A stretch of 39,389 nucleotides of DNA from an uncultured Bacteroidia bacterium (GTDB taxonomy: Bacteria; Bacteroidota; Bacteroidia; Bacteroidales; UBA932), in the NCBI GenBank assembly GCA_902798975.1, contig CADBYT010000019.1:1-39389 (forward strand), written 5' to 3'. Position 1 is the stretch's first letter. Every line of letters begins with the position of its first letter. The position numbers were made by a program, and so were the translations under genes. The notes under the pieces are model-generated. The model was given only the letters and a program-made list of their open reading frames with translations. It did no database searches and was not told the DNA's origin. Of the stretch, positions 1 through 9,331 are shown one piece after another.

Positions 1-888
1 CGAGTGCGCGAAGGCGTTGCGGCCCACGATGGCCTTGTTGGCCTGCACGGGCATGTTCATCAGGCTCGACACCATCCGGCTGACCGGATAGATGCGCGTG
101 GTGTTGATGTTGGTCTGCAGGGGGATGTCGGAGTGGCTCTTGAGGATCATGGCGATCTCCTCGAGCGCGGTGTTGCCCGCACGCTCCCCTACGCCGTTGA
201 TCGTGACCTCGCACTGGCGTGCGCCGTTCAGCAGGCCGGCCATCGTGTTGGCCGTGGCCATGCCGAGATCGTTGTGGCAGTGCGTGGAAATGATGGCCTT
301 GTCGATGCCGTCCACGTGATCTATCAGGTACTTGATCTTGGCACCGTATTCCGACGGCAGGCAGTAGCCCGTGGTGTCGGGAATGTTGACCACCGTGGCG
401 CCCGCCTTGATGACGGACTCGACCACGCGGGCCAGGAATTCATTGTCCGTACGGCCGGCATCTTCGGCGTAGAATTCCACGTCATCGACGAACTGCCGGG
501 CATACTGCACGGCGCGCACGGCCCGCTCCAGGATCTCCTCGCGCGTGGAGTTGAACTTGTAGCGGATGTGCGAGTCGGAGGTGCCGATGCCCGTATGGAT
601 GCGCTTGTGCTTGGCGTACTTGAGCGCTTCCACAGCCGCGTCGATATCCTTCTGCACCGCCCGGGTGAGGGCGCAGACGGTGGGCCAGGTCACGGCCTTG
701 GAGATCTCCACGACCGAGTTGAAGTCGCCGGGACTCGAGACCGGGAAGCCGGCCTCGATGACGTCCACGCCGAGCTCCTCCAGCGCCTTGGCCACCTGGA
801 TTTTCTCCACGGTGTTGAGCTGGCAGCCGGGAACCTGTTCGCCGTCACGCAGGGTGGTGTCGAAGATATAGATCCGGTTGTTATCCAT
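1..888 (-). CDS. leuA: 2-isopropylmalate synthase, N-terminal part (cut by window edge)
   Basis: Condenses acetyl-CoA with 2-oxoisovalerate, the first committed step of leucine synthesis in the cytoplasm. The minus strand reads 296 codons from the ATG at 888 with no stop before the window edge. The protein opens with [18 protein letters not shown], whose DTTLRDGEQ is the family's metal and substrate signature. It continues through [24 protein letters not shown] (the metal-binding HxH region) and NGVGERAGN, and ends at GRNAFAHS, which normally precedes a conserved GIHQDG. The regulatory C-terminal domain would lie outside the window. The start codon is 3 bases after the ilvC stop, so it is the last visible gene of the ilv operon. 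A homocitrate or citramalate synthase relative is possible, but the ilv context favours LeuA. Confidence 0.95.
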   Translation of the reverse strand, partial: MDNNRIYIFDTTLRDGEQVPGCQLNTVEKIQVAKALEELGVDVIEAGFPVSSPGDFNSVVEISKAVTWPTVCALTRAVQKDIDAAVEALKYAKHKRIHTGIGTSDSHIRYKFNSTREEILERAVRAVQYARQFVDDVEFYAEDAGRTDNEFLARVVESVIKAGATVVNIPDTTGYCLPSEYGAKIKYLIDHVDGIDKAIISTHCHNDLGMATANTMAGLLNGARQCEVTINGVGERAGNTALEEIAMILKSHSDIPLQTNINTTRIYPVSRMVSSLMNMPVQANKAIVGRNAFAHS

Positions 889-891
889 GAT

Positions 892-1935
892 TTATTTGTT
901 TTCAGGACGGAGTTCGCGGACGGCTGCGCCGGTGCGCCACAGTTCGCTGTCGCGCAGGGCCTTCAGTTCCTTCTCCAGACCCTCGCGGTAGTCCGGCTTG
1001 GAGTTGGAATCGATGGAGCGCTGGGCTTCACGGCCGCTGGCGACCTCGTTGTAGAGCTTCTCAAACACGGGTTTGGTGGCGTCGTGGAACGGGCCCATCC
1101 AGTCAAGGGCGCCGCGCTGGGCCGTGGTGGAGGTGTTGGCATACATCCAGTCCATACCCTTCTCCGCGAAGAGCGGCATCAGGGACTGGGTCAGCTCCTC
1201 GACGGTCTCGTTGAAGGCCTCCGACGGGGAATGGCCGTGCTCGCGGAGCACTTCGTACTGGGCGGAAAGGATGCCCTGGATGGCGCCCATCAGGGTGCCG
1301 CGCTCGCCCGTCAGGTCGGAGTAGACCTCACGCTTGAAGTCGGTCTCGAAGAGGTAGCCGGAGCCGATGGCGATACCGAGGGCCAGGGTGCGCTCGAGGG
1401 CGCGGCCGGTGGCGTCCTGGTAGACGGCGTAGGAAGAGTTGATGCCGCGGCCCTGCAGGAAGAGACGGCGCACGGAGGTGCCGGAGCCCTTCGGGGCCAC
1501 CATGATCACGTCCACATCCTTCGGCGGGATGATGCCGGTGCGGTCGTTGAAGGTGATGCCGAAGCCGTGGGAGAAATAGAGCGCCTTGCCGGGGGTCAGG
1601 TGCTTCTTGACCACGGGCCACTGGGCGATCTGGGCGGCGTCGGAGAGCAGGTACTCGATTACGGTTGCCTTCTCGCAGGCCTCCTCGATGCTGAAGAGGG
1701 TCTTGCCGGGCACCCAGCCGTCAGCGACGGCCTTGTCGAAGGTCTTGCCAGGACGCTGGCCGACGATGACATTGATGCCGTTATCCTTGAGGTTCAGGGA
1801 CTGTCCGGGGCCCTGGACACCATAGCCGATCACGGCCACAACCTCATTCTTAAGGACCTCACGGGCCTTTTCAACCGAAAATTCATCGCGGGTGACAACA
1901 TTCTCGATCACGCCGCCGAAATTCATCTTTGCCAT
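892..1935 (-). CDS. ilvC: Ketol-acid reductoisomerase
   Basis: Isomerises and reduces acetolactate or acetohydroxybutyrate to the dihydroxy acids of the valine and isoleucine pathway. The 347-residue protein has an N-terminal Rossmann fold with GYGVQGPGQSLNLKDNG near residues 38-54. This differs from the more common GYGSQGHAHALNL form and resembles the variant I associate with Bacteroidota and plant-type enzymes. The catalytic region includes APKGSGTSVRR and, later, ETDFKREVYSDLTGERG, which carries the metal-binding acidic residues. The all-alpha C-terminal knot domain appears once, so this is a class I (short) enzyme. The gene lies 12 bases after ilvN and 3 bases before leuA in one operon. 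Cofactor preference (NADPH or NADH) cannot be decided by eye. Confidence 0.96.
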   Translation of the reverse strand: MAKMNFGGVIENVVTRDEFSVEKAREVLKNEVVAVIGYGVQGPGQSLNLKDNGINVIVGQRPGKTFDKAVADGWVPGKTLFSIEEACEKATVIEYLLSDAAQIAQWPVVKKHLTPGKALYFSHGFGITFNDRTGIIPPKDVDVIMVAPKGSGTSVRRLFLQGRGINSSYAVYQDATGRALERTLALGIAIGSGYLFETDFKREVYSDLTGERGTLMGAIQGILSAQYEVLREHGHSPSEAFNETVEELTQSLMPLFAEKGMDWMYANTSTTAQRGALDWMGPFHDATKPVFEKLYNEVASGREAQRSIDSNSKPDYREGLEKELKALRDSELWRTGAAVRELRPENK

Positions 1936-1947
1936 ACTCTTAAGTTT

Positions 1948-2256
1948 TTATTGGTTTCTGTTTTGTAAATATTCTTCCATGATGCCGTGCTCGGCCGCAC
2001 TCGTGGAATTGTCCGGGAAATAGAAGGCGCGCACCACCTCCACTTCCTTCTCGATGAAGCCCACCACCTGCTGCGCGGCGCGCTCGGTGGTGATGGCCCG
2101 GAAGGTGAAGTGGTGGATGCCCGGGAATTCCGACGGGAACACCGTCAGGCTTTCGATGTTGATGCCGCGGCGGGTGAAGATGTTGGAGATCGAACTCAAC
2201 AGACCCACCTGGTTCTCGGAGTACACCGAGATGATATACATACTGCTATTCTCCAT
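1948..2256 (-). CDS. ilvN: Acetolactate synthase small (regulatory) subunit, short form
   Basis: Regulatory subunit of acetolactate synthase, expected to carry valine feedback control. It consists of one ACT domain: MYIISVYSENQVGLLSSISN, then FTRRGINIESLTVFPSE, then HHFTFRAITTE. At roughly 97-102 residues it resembles short IlvN forms and lacks the second C-terminal domain found in many homologues of about 160-190 residues. The start is uncertain. ATG at 2256 overlaps the end of ilvB; ATG at 2241 lies just after the ilvB stop with GGAG about 9 bases upstream; 2271 is also open. Overlap with ilvB implies translational coupling of the two subunits. Confidence 0.88.
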   Translation of the reverse strand: MENSSMYIISVYSENQVGLLSSISNIFTRRGINIESLTVFPSEFPGIHHFTFRAITTERAAQQVVGFIEKEVEVVRAFYFPDNSTSAAEHGIMEEYLQNRNQ

Positions 2257-3964
2257 CGCGATACCATTCATCTTTGTTCAACAGGATCTCGTCCAGCCGG
2301 CGTCCGCCGGGGACCATCGGATAGACCATGCCCATCTCGCACACGTGTGCGTCAAGGATGTAGGCCTCGTCGGCGTCCAGCATCTCCTGCACGGCCGCGT
2401 CGAGTTCCTTGCGGTCCTCCAGGAGGCGGTAGCGGATGTGGTAGGCCTGGGCGATCAGCGAGTAATCGGGGTTCAGCAGGCGCGTCTGGGAGTAGCGCTC
2501 GCCGAAGAAGAGCTCCTGCCACTGGCGGACGTTGCCCAGCCAGTTGTTGTTCAGGATGACGATCTTGACCGCCGTCTTCTCCTGCATGATGGTGCCCAGC
2601 TCCTGGATGGTCATCTGGATGCCGCCGTCGCCCACGAAGAGGACGACCTGGCGGTCGGGAGCGCCGGTCTTGGCGCCGAAGGCCGCCGGAAGGCCGAAGC
2701 CCATGGTGCCGAGGCCGCCGGAGCTGATGAAGCTGCGCGTCTCCGCGAAACGGGAATAGCGGGCGCTCATCAGCTGGTTCTGGCCCACGTCGGTGACGAT
2801 GATGGCCTTGCGGCCGGAAAGCTCAGCCACCTTGGACACCACCTCGCCCATGTTGATGGCGCCGCTGTCGGGTTTCGTCTCGATCGAAGCCACCTTGGCC
2901 TTCTCCACGGCGTCGTAGCGGCGCGCGGAGGCGGCCCACTCGTCGTGGAAGGAGAACTTGATCTTGGCTGTCAGGCGCTCCAGCACCTCGGCGGCATCGC
3001 CCAGGATGCCCACTTCCACCGGAATGATCTTGCCGATCTCAGTGCGGTCCACGTCGATGTGGATGACCTTGGCATTCGGGGCGTAGTGGGAAGGATTGCC
3101 CGTGACGCGGTCGCTGAAACGCATGCCGACCGCAATCAGCACGTCGCACTTCTGCGTCATCAGGTTGGAGGCGATGTTGCCGTGCATGCCGGCCATGCCC
3201 ACGTAGTACGGGAAGTCGGACGGGAGGGCGCTCAGGCCCAGCATGGTGGAAGCCGCCGGGATGCCGCCCTTCTTCAGGAAGGCCTTCAGCTGCTCTTCCG
3301 CGTGGGAGATCACCACGCCCTGGCCGAACACCACGAAGGGACGTTCGGCGTTATCGATCAGTTCCGCCGCCGCATTCAGGGCCGCCTCGTCGGCGGGCGC
3401 CGGAAGGGCGTAGCTGCGGATGTGCGTACATTTCTCGTATTCGAACCAGCCCACACCGATCTGCGCGTCCTTGGTGAAGTCGAGCACCACGGGGCCGGGA
3501 CGGCCCGTGGAAGCGATGTGGAAGGCCTTGGCGACCGCCGGAGCCACGTCTTCGGGCCGGCGGATCTGGTAGGTCCACTTGTCGATAGGGCCGGTCATGC
3601 CGACCACGTCGGTCTCCTGGAAGGCGTCGGTACCCAGGGAGGCATTGCCCACCTGGCCCGCGATCACGATAACCGGGGTGGAATCCACCATGGCGTCGGC
3701 CACGCCGGTGATCACATTGGTGGCGCCCGGACCCGAGGTCACGATCACGACACCGGGCTTGCCCGTCGCACGGGCATAGCCCTGCGCGGCATGGATGGCG
3801 CCCTGCTCGTGGCGCACCAGGATGTGCTTCAGGCGGTCCTGATAGCTGTACATCTTGTCATAGACGGTGATGATAGAACCACCCGGGTAGCCGAAGACGG
3901 TATCCACCCCCTCGGCGATGAGAGACTCCAGCAGAATCTCCGCTCCTGTCAAACGCTGTCCCAT
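2246..3964 (-). CDS. ilvB: Acetolactate synthase large (catalytic) subunit
   Basis: Thiamine-diphosphate enzyme that joins two pyruvates, or pyruvate and 2-oxobutyrate, in the common first step of branched-chain amino acid synthesis. The 572-residue protein has the three expected domains. The N-terminal Pyr domain contains FGYPGGSIITVYD and RHEQGAIHAAQGYARATGK, with the catalytic Glu near residue 53. The central domain carries the FAD-region motif GMRFSDRVTGN. The C-terminal PP domain carries the ThDP motif GDGGIQMTIQEL through NNNWLGNVRQWQ. The usual residue in the latter motif is often F or M, so the W is a small variation. The start is 4 bases beyond the ilvD stop. The full domain set argues for a functional synthase rather than another ThDP enzyme. 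Confidence 0.97.
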   Translation of the reverse strand: MGQRLTGAEILLESLIAEGVDTVFGYPGGSIITVYDKMYSYQDRLKHILVRHEQGAIHAAQGYARATGKPGVVIVTSGPGATNVITGVADAMVDSTPVIVIAGQVGNASLGTDAFQETDVVGMTGPIDKWTYQIRRPEDVAPAVAKAFHIASTGRPGPVVLDFTKDAQIGVGWFEYEKCTHIRSYALPAPADEAALNAAAELIDNAERPFVVFGQGVVISHAEEQLKAFLKKGGIPAASTMLGLSALPSDFPYYVGMAGMHGNIASNLMTQKCDVLIAVGMRFSDRVTGNPSHYAPNAKVIHIDVDRTEIGKIIPVEVGILGDAAEVLERLTAKIKFSFHDEWAASARRYDAVEKAKVASIETKPDSGAINMGEVVSKVAELSGRKAIIVTDVGQNQLMSARYSRFAETRSFISSGGLGTMGFGLPAAFGAKTGAPDRQVVLFVGDGGIQMTIQELGTIMQEKTAVKIVILNNNWLGNVRQWQELFFGERYSQTRLLNPDYSLIAQAYHIRYRLLEDRKELDAAVQEMLDADEAYILDAHVCEMGMVYPMVPGGRRLDEILLNKDEWYRDGE

Positions 3965-3968
3965 AAGC

Positions 3969-5798
3969 TTAGTCTTCTATGATCCGGATGGCACCCTTGT
4001 CCGCACTGCTGACCATGGCGGCGTACGCCTTCAGGCTCTTGGAAACCTCGCGCTGGCGCAGCGGCGGCGTGAAGGCCTTGCGGCCGCGCGCTTCCTCCGC
4101 CTTGCGGCGCTCTGCGAGCTCCGCGTCGCCGAGCTTTACCGCGATGCTGCGGGAAGGGATGTCGATGACGATGATATCTCCGTCGCGGACCAGGGCGATG
4201 TTGCCGCCGGACGCCGCTTCGGGTGAAATGTGTCCGATGCTCAGGCCGGAGGTACCGCCGCTGAAACGGCCGTCCGTCAGCAGGGCGCACTCCTTGCCCA
4301 GGTGCATCGATTTGATATACGAAGTCGGATACAGCATCTCCTGCATGCCGGGGCCGCCCTTGGGGCCCTCGTAGGTGATCACGACCACGTCGCCGCTGCC
4401 CACCTTGCCGCCGAGGATGCCCTCACAGGCCGCCTCCTGGGAGTCGAACACGCGGGCCGGGCCCTCGAAATGGAAGATGCTCTCGTCCACGCCGGCCGTC
4501 TTGACGATGCAGCCGTCCCGGGCGATGTTGCCGAAGAGCACGGCCAGGCCGCCGTCCTTGGTGTAGGCATGCGCCACATCGCGGATGCAGCCCTCTGCGC
4601 GGTCGGTGTCGAAGCTGTCATAATACATTTTCTGCGAGCCGAGCTCGATGTTGAAACGGCCGCAGGGCGCCACGCGATAAGTCTTGCGCGCCTCTTCCGT
4701 GCAGTTCGGGGAGAGGATGCACCACTTGTCGATCTCTTCGGCGAGGGTCAGGCCGTCCACGCGCTTGAGCGTCGTGTCCACGAGACCCGCGGCGGCCAGT
4801 TCGGCCATGATGGCCACGATGCCGCCCGCACGGCCCACATCCTGGATATGGTACTTCGCCGTGTTCGGGGCCACCTTGCAGATGCAGGGCACCTTGCGGG
4901 AAAGGGCGTCGATGTCCGCCATCTTGAAATCGGCTCCCGCCTCGGCCGCCACGGCCAGAAGGTGCAGCACCGTGTTGGTCGAGCCGCCCATGGCGATGTC
5001 GAGCGTCATGGCGTTCAGGAACGCGGCGCGCGAGGCGATGCTGCGGGGCAGCACGGACTCGTCGCCGTCTTTATAATACTTGTAGGTATTCTCTACAATC
5101 TGGCGCGCCGCCTTGCGGAAAAGCTCCGCGCGCATGGCGTGCGTGGCCAGGATGGTGCCGTTGCCGGGCAGGGCCAGGCCGATGGCCTCGGAGAGGCAGT
5201 TCATCGAGTTGGCCGTGAACATGCCGGAGCAGCTGCCGCAGGTCGGGCAGGCGTGCGCTTCGATCTCCGCCACCTGGGCGTCGCTCACGGACGGGTCGGC
5301 GGACTTGATCATCGCGTCGATGAGGTCAAGCCTGCTCTCCCCCAGCACGCCGGCCTCCATCGGGCCGCCGGACACGAAGATGGTCGGAATGTTGAGCCGC
5401 ATGGCGGCGAGCATCATACCCGGGGTGATCTTGTCGCAGTTGCTGATGCACACGAGCGCATCCGCCTTGTGCGCGTTGACCATATATTCTACGCTGTCGG
5501 CGATGATGTCGCGGGACGGAAGGGAATACAACATGCCGTCGTGGCCCATGGCAATGCCATCGTCCACGGCGATCGTATCGAATTCAGCCGCAAAACAGCC
5601 CAGTTTTTCAATTTCAGCTTTTACGATCTGGCCTGCATCGTGCAGATGGGTGTGTCCGGGAACGAACTGGGTAAAGGAATTGGCGATCGCGATGACCGGC
5701 TTGCCGAACTGGCTGCGCTTCATCCCGTCCGCCATCCAGAGCGCACGAGCCCCGGCCATCCTGCGGCCTTCGAAGGTTACACTACTACGATATTTCAT
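3969..5798 (-). CDS. ilvD: Dihydroxy-acid dehydratase
   Basis: Iron-sulfur enzyme that dehydrates dihydroxy acids to 2-oxoisovalerate and 2-oxo-3-methylvalerate. The start at 5798 ([20 protein letters not shown]) matches the family's usual N terminus. An upstream in-frame ATG at 5876 would add 26 residues of low-complexity, non-homologous sequence, so I reject it. The 609-residue length is normal. The cluster-binding motifs are [12 protein letters not shown] and [18 protein letters not shown]. It is the first gene of the ilvD-ilvB-ilvN-ilvC-leuA operon. The upstream gap is shared with the divergent thr operon. No Ile/Val/Leu-rich leader peptide was found in front of it. Confidence 0.97.
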   Translation of the reverse strand: MKYRSSVTFEGRRMAGARALWMADGMKRSQFGKPVIAIANSFTQFVPGHTHLHDAGQIVKAEIEKLGCFAAEFDTIAVDDGIAMGHDGMLYSLPSRDIIADSVEYMVNAHKADALVCISNCDKITPGMMLAAMRLNIPTIFVSGGPMEAGVLGESRLDLIDAMIKSADPSVSDAQVAEIEAHACPTCGSCSGMFTANSMNCLSEAIGLALPGNGTILATHAMRAELFRKAARQIVENTYKYYKDGDESVLPRSIASRAAFLNAMTLDIAMGGSTNTVLHLLAVAAEAGADFKMADIDALSRKVPCICKVAPNTAKYHIQDVGRAGGIVAIMAELAAAGLVDTTLKRVDGLTLAEEIDKWCILSPNCTEEARKTYRVAPCGRFNIELGSQKMYYDSFDTDRAEGCIRDVAHAYTKDGGLAVLFGNIARDGCIVKTAGVDESIFHFEGPARVFDSQEAACEGILGGKVGSGDVVVITYEGPKGGPGMQEMLYPTSYIKSMHLGKECALLTDGRFSGGTSGLSIGHISPEAASGGNIALVRDGDIIVIDIPSRSIAVKLGDAELAERRKAEEARGRKAFTPPLRQREVSKSLKAYAAMVSSADKGAIRIIED

Positions 5799-5808
5799 GA
5801 CTAACAGC

Positions 5809-5823
5809 GGGGTACAATACCCC
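5809..5823 (-). repeat. Perfect 6-bp inverted repeat upstream of ilvD
   Basis: GGGGTA and TACCCC flank a 3-base spacer, with the repeat ending 10 bases before the ilvD start codon. It could be a small operator or an mRNA hairpin near the start site. It has no U-tract on the ilvD side, so it is not an intrinsic terminator. The function is unknown. Confidence 0.35.
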
Positions 5824-5891
5824 CTTACCTGTGGCGAATCTCGGGATTTTTTGCGGAAAAAGCAAGGAAAGTGCAAAATATTTATTAAAAT

Positions 5892-5923
5892 TTTGAAAAA
5901 TTGCCAAAAAATGCTTTACTTTG
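5892..5923 (+). promoter_or_regulatory. Promoter of the thr operon
   Basis: TTTG at 5892-5895 and TTACTTTG at 5916-5923 are separated by 20 bases. This closely matches the Bacteroidota pattern TTTG-N19/20-TAnnTTTG, with one mismatch in the -7 box. Transcription should start about 5 bases downstream, leaving a 5' leader of roughly 20 bases before thrA. The surrounding stretch is very AT-rich and must also serve the divergent ilvD. Confidence 0.6.
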
Positions 5924-5947
5924 GAGTAACAAACGCGTTAGTTAGTC

Positions 5948-8386
5948 ATGAAAATCCTGAAATTCGGCGGTTCTTCGGTGGGCACACCGGAGAGCATCCT
6001 CAGAGTCAAAGAGATTGTAAGTTCCCGTCAGGAACCCTCCATCGTCGTAGTTTCCGCCCTGGGTGGCGTCACGGACCAGCTGATCCGTGCCTCCAGGCTG
6101 GCGGAGGCGGGCGACGTCGCCTTCCGCGACGAGGTCGCGCAGCTGCGCGCCCGGCATCACACGGTGTGTGAGGCCGTCGTGCCCGCCGCCGGCGTCCGCG
6201 CCGTCGAAGCCGAGATGGATGCCCTGCTGGACCAGCTGGAGCGCATCTGCGAGGGCATTTACCTGCTGCACGTCCTTCCTCCGAAGACCGCGCACGAGGT
6301 GATGAGCTTCGGCGAAAGGCTTTCTTCGCGCATCGTCACCGCGACCCTCCCCTGCGCCCTGCGCTACGACGCCGTGGACTTCATCAAAACCCGCCACCAC
6401 GGCCACAGGGACGAGGTGGACACGGGCCTTACTTACGATCTGATACAACAGGCTTTCAAGGGCTGGAGCGCGGCCGGTGCCACGGCCGTCGTGCCCGGAT
6501 TCATCGCCTCAGACGCCGCCAGCGGCGATATTACGACCCTGGGACGCGGCGGATCCGACTACACCGCCAGCCTGATCGCCGCCGCGCTTGACGCGGAACT
6601 GCTTGAGATCTGGACCGATGTGGACGGCTTCATGACGGCCGATCCGCGCATCATCAAGACCTCCTACGTCATCGACGAAATGACCTACGAGGAGGCCATG
6701 GAGCTCTGCAATTTCGGAGCGAAAGTGGTCTATCCTCCTACCTTATACCCGGTTTGCGCGAAAGGGATCCCCATTCTCATCAAAAATACTTTCAATTTGA
6801 AAGCAAAGGGTACGATCATCAAGAAAAACGTTACCCCCGGAACCACTTCCATCAAAGGCATTTCATCCATCGACGACATCGCCCTGATCACCCTCTCGGG
6901 TACCTCCATGGTCGGTATCGTGGGTGTGGACAGCCGCATTTTCGCCTCGCTCGCCCAGGAACAGATCAGCGCCTTCCTCGTGAGCCAGTCGGCATCCGAA
7001 ACCGGCATCTCCATCGGCGTGAGCCGCAGCGACGCCGCCCGCGCCCGCGAGGTCCTCGACGAGGCCTTCGCCCGCGAAATTGAAAGCGGCGCCATCAACC
7101 CCGTGGACATCCGCGAGGAGCTGGCCGCCGTGGCCGTGATCGGCGAGAACATGAAGCAGCACGCGGGCATCGCCGGCAAGCTCTTCACCACCCTGGGACG
7201 CAACGGCATCAGCGTGATCGCCCTGGCACAGGGCGCCGCCGAGTCCAACATCTCCTTCATCGTGGAGCGCCGCCAGCTGCGCAAATCCCTCAACGTCATC
7301 CATGACAGTTTCTTCCTGTCCGAATACCAGGAACTCAACCTCTTCCTCTGCGGCACCGGCACCGTGGGCGGCCGCCTCATCGAGCAGATCGCCCAGCAGC
7401 GCGACACGCTGATGCGCACGCGCGGCCTCAAGATCAACATTGTCGGTATCGCCCGCAGCACGCGCGCCGTCTTCGACCGCGCCGGCATCGACCTCGCCCA
7501 CTGGCAGGAGCGCCTGCAGCAGGACGGAATCCCCATCGATCCGCTGCGCCTCAAGGAGGAGATCATCGGCATGAACATCTTCAATTCCGTGTTCGTGGAC
7601 TGCACCGCCAGCCCGGCCGTCGCGGCCCTTTACGGCGATTTCTTCGAGCACAGCATCTCGGTGGTCGCGGCCAACAAGATCGCCGCCTCCTCCGACTACG
7701 AGAACTACCGCCGGCTCAAGGAGCTGGCACGCAAGCGCGGCGTCAAGTGGCTCTTCGAGACCAACGTGGGCGCCGGCCTGCCCATCATCGGCACGATCAA
7801 CGACCTGTGCAACTCGGGCGACTCCATCCGCAAGCTGGAGGCCGTGCTGAGCGGCACGCTCAACTTCATCTTCAACACCCTGTCCGCCGACATTCCGTTC
7901 AGCGAGACCGTCCGCATGGCCAAGGAGCAGGGCTTCTCCGAGCCCGATCCGCGCATCGACCTCTCCGGCAAGGACGTCATCCGCAAACTGGTCATCCTGT
8001 CCCGCGAAGCGGGCTATGAGGTCAACCAGGAGGACGTCGAGGCCAACCTCTTCATTCCCAAGGAGTTCTTCGACTGCAGCGAAGAGGAGTTCTGGGCCAA
8101 ACTCCCGACCCTCGACGCCGGTTTCGAGGAGCGTCGCCGCAAGCTCGAGGCGGAAGGCAAGCGCTGGCGCTTCGTCGCCAAGATGGAGGACGGCAAGTAT
8201 TCCGTCTCCCTGCAGGCCGTCGAGAACCAGCATTCCTTCTACGTGCTGGACGGTTCCAACAACATCGTCCTGCTGACCACCGAGCGCTACAACCGCCATC
8301 CTATGCTCATCCAGGGCTACGGTGCGGGCGCGGACGTGACGGCCGCCGGCGTGTTCGCCGACATCATGAGCATCGCAAACATCTAA
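5948..8386 (+). CDS. thrA: Bifunctional aspartokinase / homoserine dehydrogenase
   Basis: Catalyses the first and third steps of the aspartate pathway to threonine. The aspartokinase domain (about residues 1-285) starts with MKILKFGGSSVGTPE, the KFGGSS ATP-site motif, and contains GRGGSDYTASLIAAALDAE and WTDVDGFMTADPR. ACT-type regulatory repeats follow at about 300-455. The dehydrogenase domain (about 460-810) has the nucleotide-binding FLCGTGTVGGRLIEQ, then FETNVGAGLPIIGTIND and SGTLNFIFNTLS, and the catalytic-region sequence GFSEPDPRIDLSGKD. The 812-residue length fits the fused enzyme. It is the first gene of the thrA-thrB-thrC block. No threonine/isoleucine leader peptide is visible, so control is more likely through the ACT domains or the promoter. 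Confidence 0.98.
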   Translation: MKILKFGGSSVGTPESILRVKEIVSSRQEPSIVVVSALGGVTDQLIRASRLAEAGDVAFRDEVAQLRARHHTVCEAVVPAAGVRAVEAEMDALLDQLERICEGIYLLHVLPPKTAHEVMSFGERLSSRIVTATLPCALRYDAVDFIKTRHHGHRDEVDTGLTYDLIQQAFKGWSAAGATAVVPGFIASDAASGDITTLGRGGSDYTASLIAAALDAELLEIWTDVDGFMTADPRIIKTSYVIDEMTYEEAMELCNFGAKVVYPPTLYPVCAKGIPILIKNTFNLKAKGTIIKKNVTPGTTSIKGISSIDDIALITLSGTSMVGIVGVDSRIFASLAQEQISAFLVSQSASETGISIGVSRSDAARAREVLDEAFAREIESGAINPVDIREELAAVAVIGENMKQHAGIAGKLFTTLGRNGISVIALAQGAAESNISFIVERRQLRKSLNVIHDSFFLSEYQELNLFLCGTGTVGGRLIEQIAQQRDTLMRTRGLKINIVGIARSTRAVFDRAGIDLAHWQERLQQDGIPIDPLRLKEEIIGMNIFNSVFVDCTASPAVAALYGDFFEHSISVVAANKIAASSDYENYRRLKELARKRGVKWLFETNVGAGLPIIGTINDLCNSGDSIRKLEAVLSGTLNFIFNTLSADIPFSETVRMAKEQGFSEPDPRIDLSGKDVIRKLVILSREAGYEVNQEDVEANLFIPKEFFDCSEEEFWAKLPTLDAGFEERRRKLEAEGKRWRFVAKMEDGKYSVSLQAVENQHSFYVLDGSNNIVLLTTERYNRHPMLIQGYGAGADVTAAGVFADIMSIANI

Positions 8387-8399
8387 CGGGCAGATCATT

Positions 8400-9326
8400 A
8401 TGAAGAAGATCAAGGTATTCGCCCCCGCTTCCATCGCCAACCTCGGCTGCGGATTCGATATCATGGGCATGGCCCTCGACGAAGTCGGGGACGTGCTCGA
8501 AATGAGCCTCGACGAAGACGGCTCCGGCATCAGCATCGTCAACGAGACCGATGTCCCGCTGCCGGAGGACATCGACCAGAACGTCATCACGCCCGTGATC
8601 CGCAAGTTCTTCGAGATGACCGGCCACAGCGGACGCGTGGAGGTGCGCGTGCTGAAGAAGATCTACCCCGGCTCCGGCATCGGCTCCAGCGCCGCATCCA
8701 GCGCCGCGGCCGCCTTCGGCATCAACGAGCTCTTCGGCGCTCCCCTCTCCGAGGAGGACGTGGTGGTCTGCGCCATGGAGGGCGAGAACCTCGCCAGCGG
8801 CGGCTACCATGCCGACAATGCGGCTCCGGCCGTGATGGGCGGCATCATCCTGATCCGCGGCTACGAACCGCTCGACGTCATCAAGCTGCCCGTCCCGGGC
8901 AATCTCTACTGCCCCGTCATCCACCCGCACCTGATGGTCTCCACCAAGGAGGCGCGCAGCATTCTCCCCAAGGAGATCCCCATGCACACCGCCATCACCC
9001 AGTGGGGCAATGTGGGCGGCCTCGTGGCCGGCCTCTGCAGCGGCAATATCGAGCTCGTGGGCCGCGCCATGCGCGACGCCGTGGCGGAGCCCTACCGCAA
9101 GGGCTTCATTCCGGGCTTCGACGAGCTGCGTGCCAAACTGCTCGGCGCCGGCGCCCTCGCCATGAACATCAGCGGCTCGGGCCCGTCCGTTTTCGCCCTG
9201 GCGAACCGCAGCGACATCGCCCAGCGCGTGGGCGCCATCATGGAGCGCCATTTCGCCCAGCAGGGCATCCTTTCTGAAACTTACGTGGTCAAGGTGTCCA
9301 ACAAGGGCGCCCGCCTCATCGCCTGA
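8400..9326 (+). CDS. thrB: Homoserine kinase
   Basis: GHMP-family kinase that phosphorylates homoserine. The 308-residue protein starts MKKIKVFAPASIANLGCGFD, the family's N-terminal substrate loop. The ATP-binding glycine-rich motif PGSGIGSSAASSAAAAFG lies near residues 92-109. A C-terminal glycine-rich GHMP segment (AMNISGSGPSVFAL) is also present. It sits 13 bases after thrA and 5 bases before thrC, in pathway order. Confidence 0.97.
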   Translation: MKKIKVFAPASIANLGCGFDIMGMALDEVGDVLEMSLDEDGSGISIVNETDVPLPEDIDQNVITPVIRKFFEMTGHSGRVEVRVLKKIYPGSGIGSSAASSAAAAFGINELFGAPLSEEDVVVCAMEGENLASGGYHADNAAPAVMGGIILIRGYEPLDVIKLPVPGNLYCPVIHPHLMVSTKEARSILPKEIPMHTAITQWGNVGGLVAGLCSGNIELVGRAMRDAVAEPYRKGFIPGFDELRAKLLGAGALAMNISGSGPSVFALANRSDIAQRVGAIMERHFAQQGILSETYVVKVSNKGARLIA

Positions 9327-9331
9327 CGCCT

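Noticed and set aside
4-1968. Long plus-strand open frame opposite leuA and ilvC
   Set aside because: It lies opposite two clearly recognisable minus-strand genes and its translation is compositionally odd. GC-rich coding DNA produces such antisense frames.
5809-5823. Terminator upstream of ilvD
   Set aside because: The stem is only 6 bp and no T-tract follows on the ilvD strand.
5799-5876. Extended ilvD start at 5876
   Set aside because: The additional 26 residues do not resemble the family, and [20 protein letters not shown] at 5798 matches the usual N terminus.
5799-5947. Attenuator leader peptide for the ilv or thr operon
   Set aside because: Short frames in both directions carry no run of Ile, Val, Leu or Thr codons, and no hairpin with a T-tract is present.
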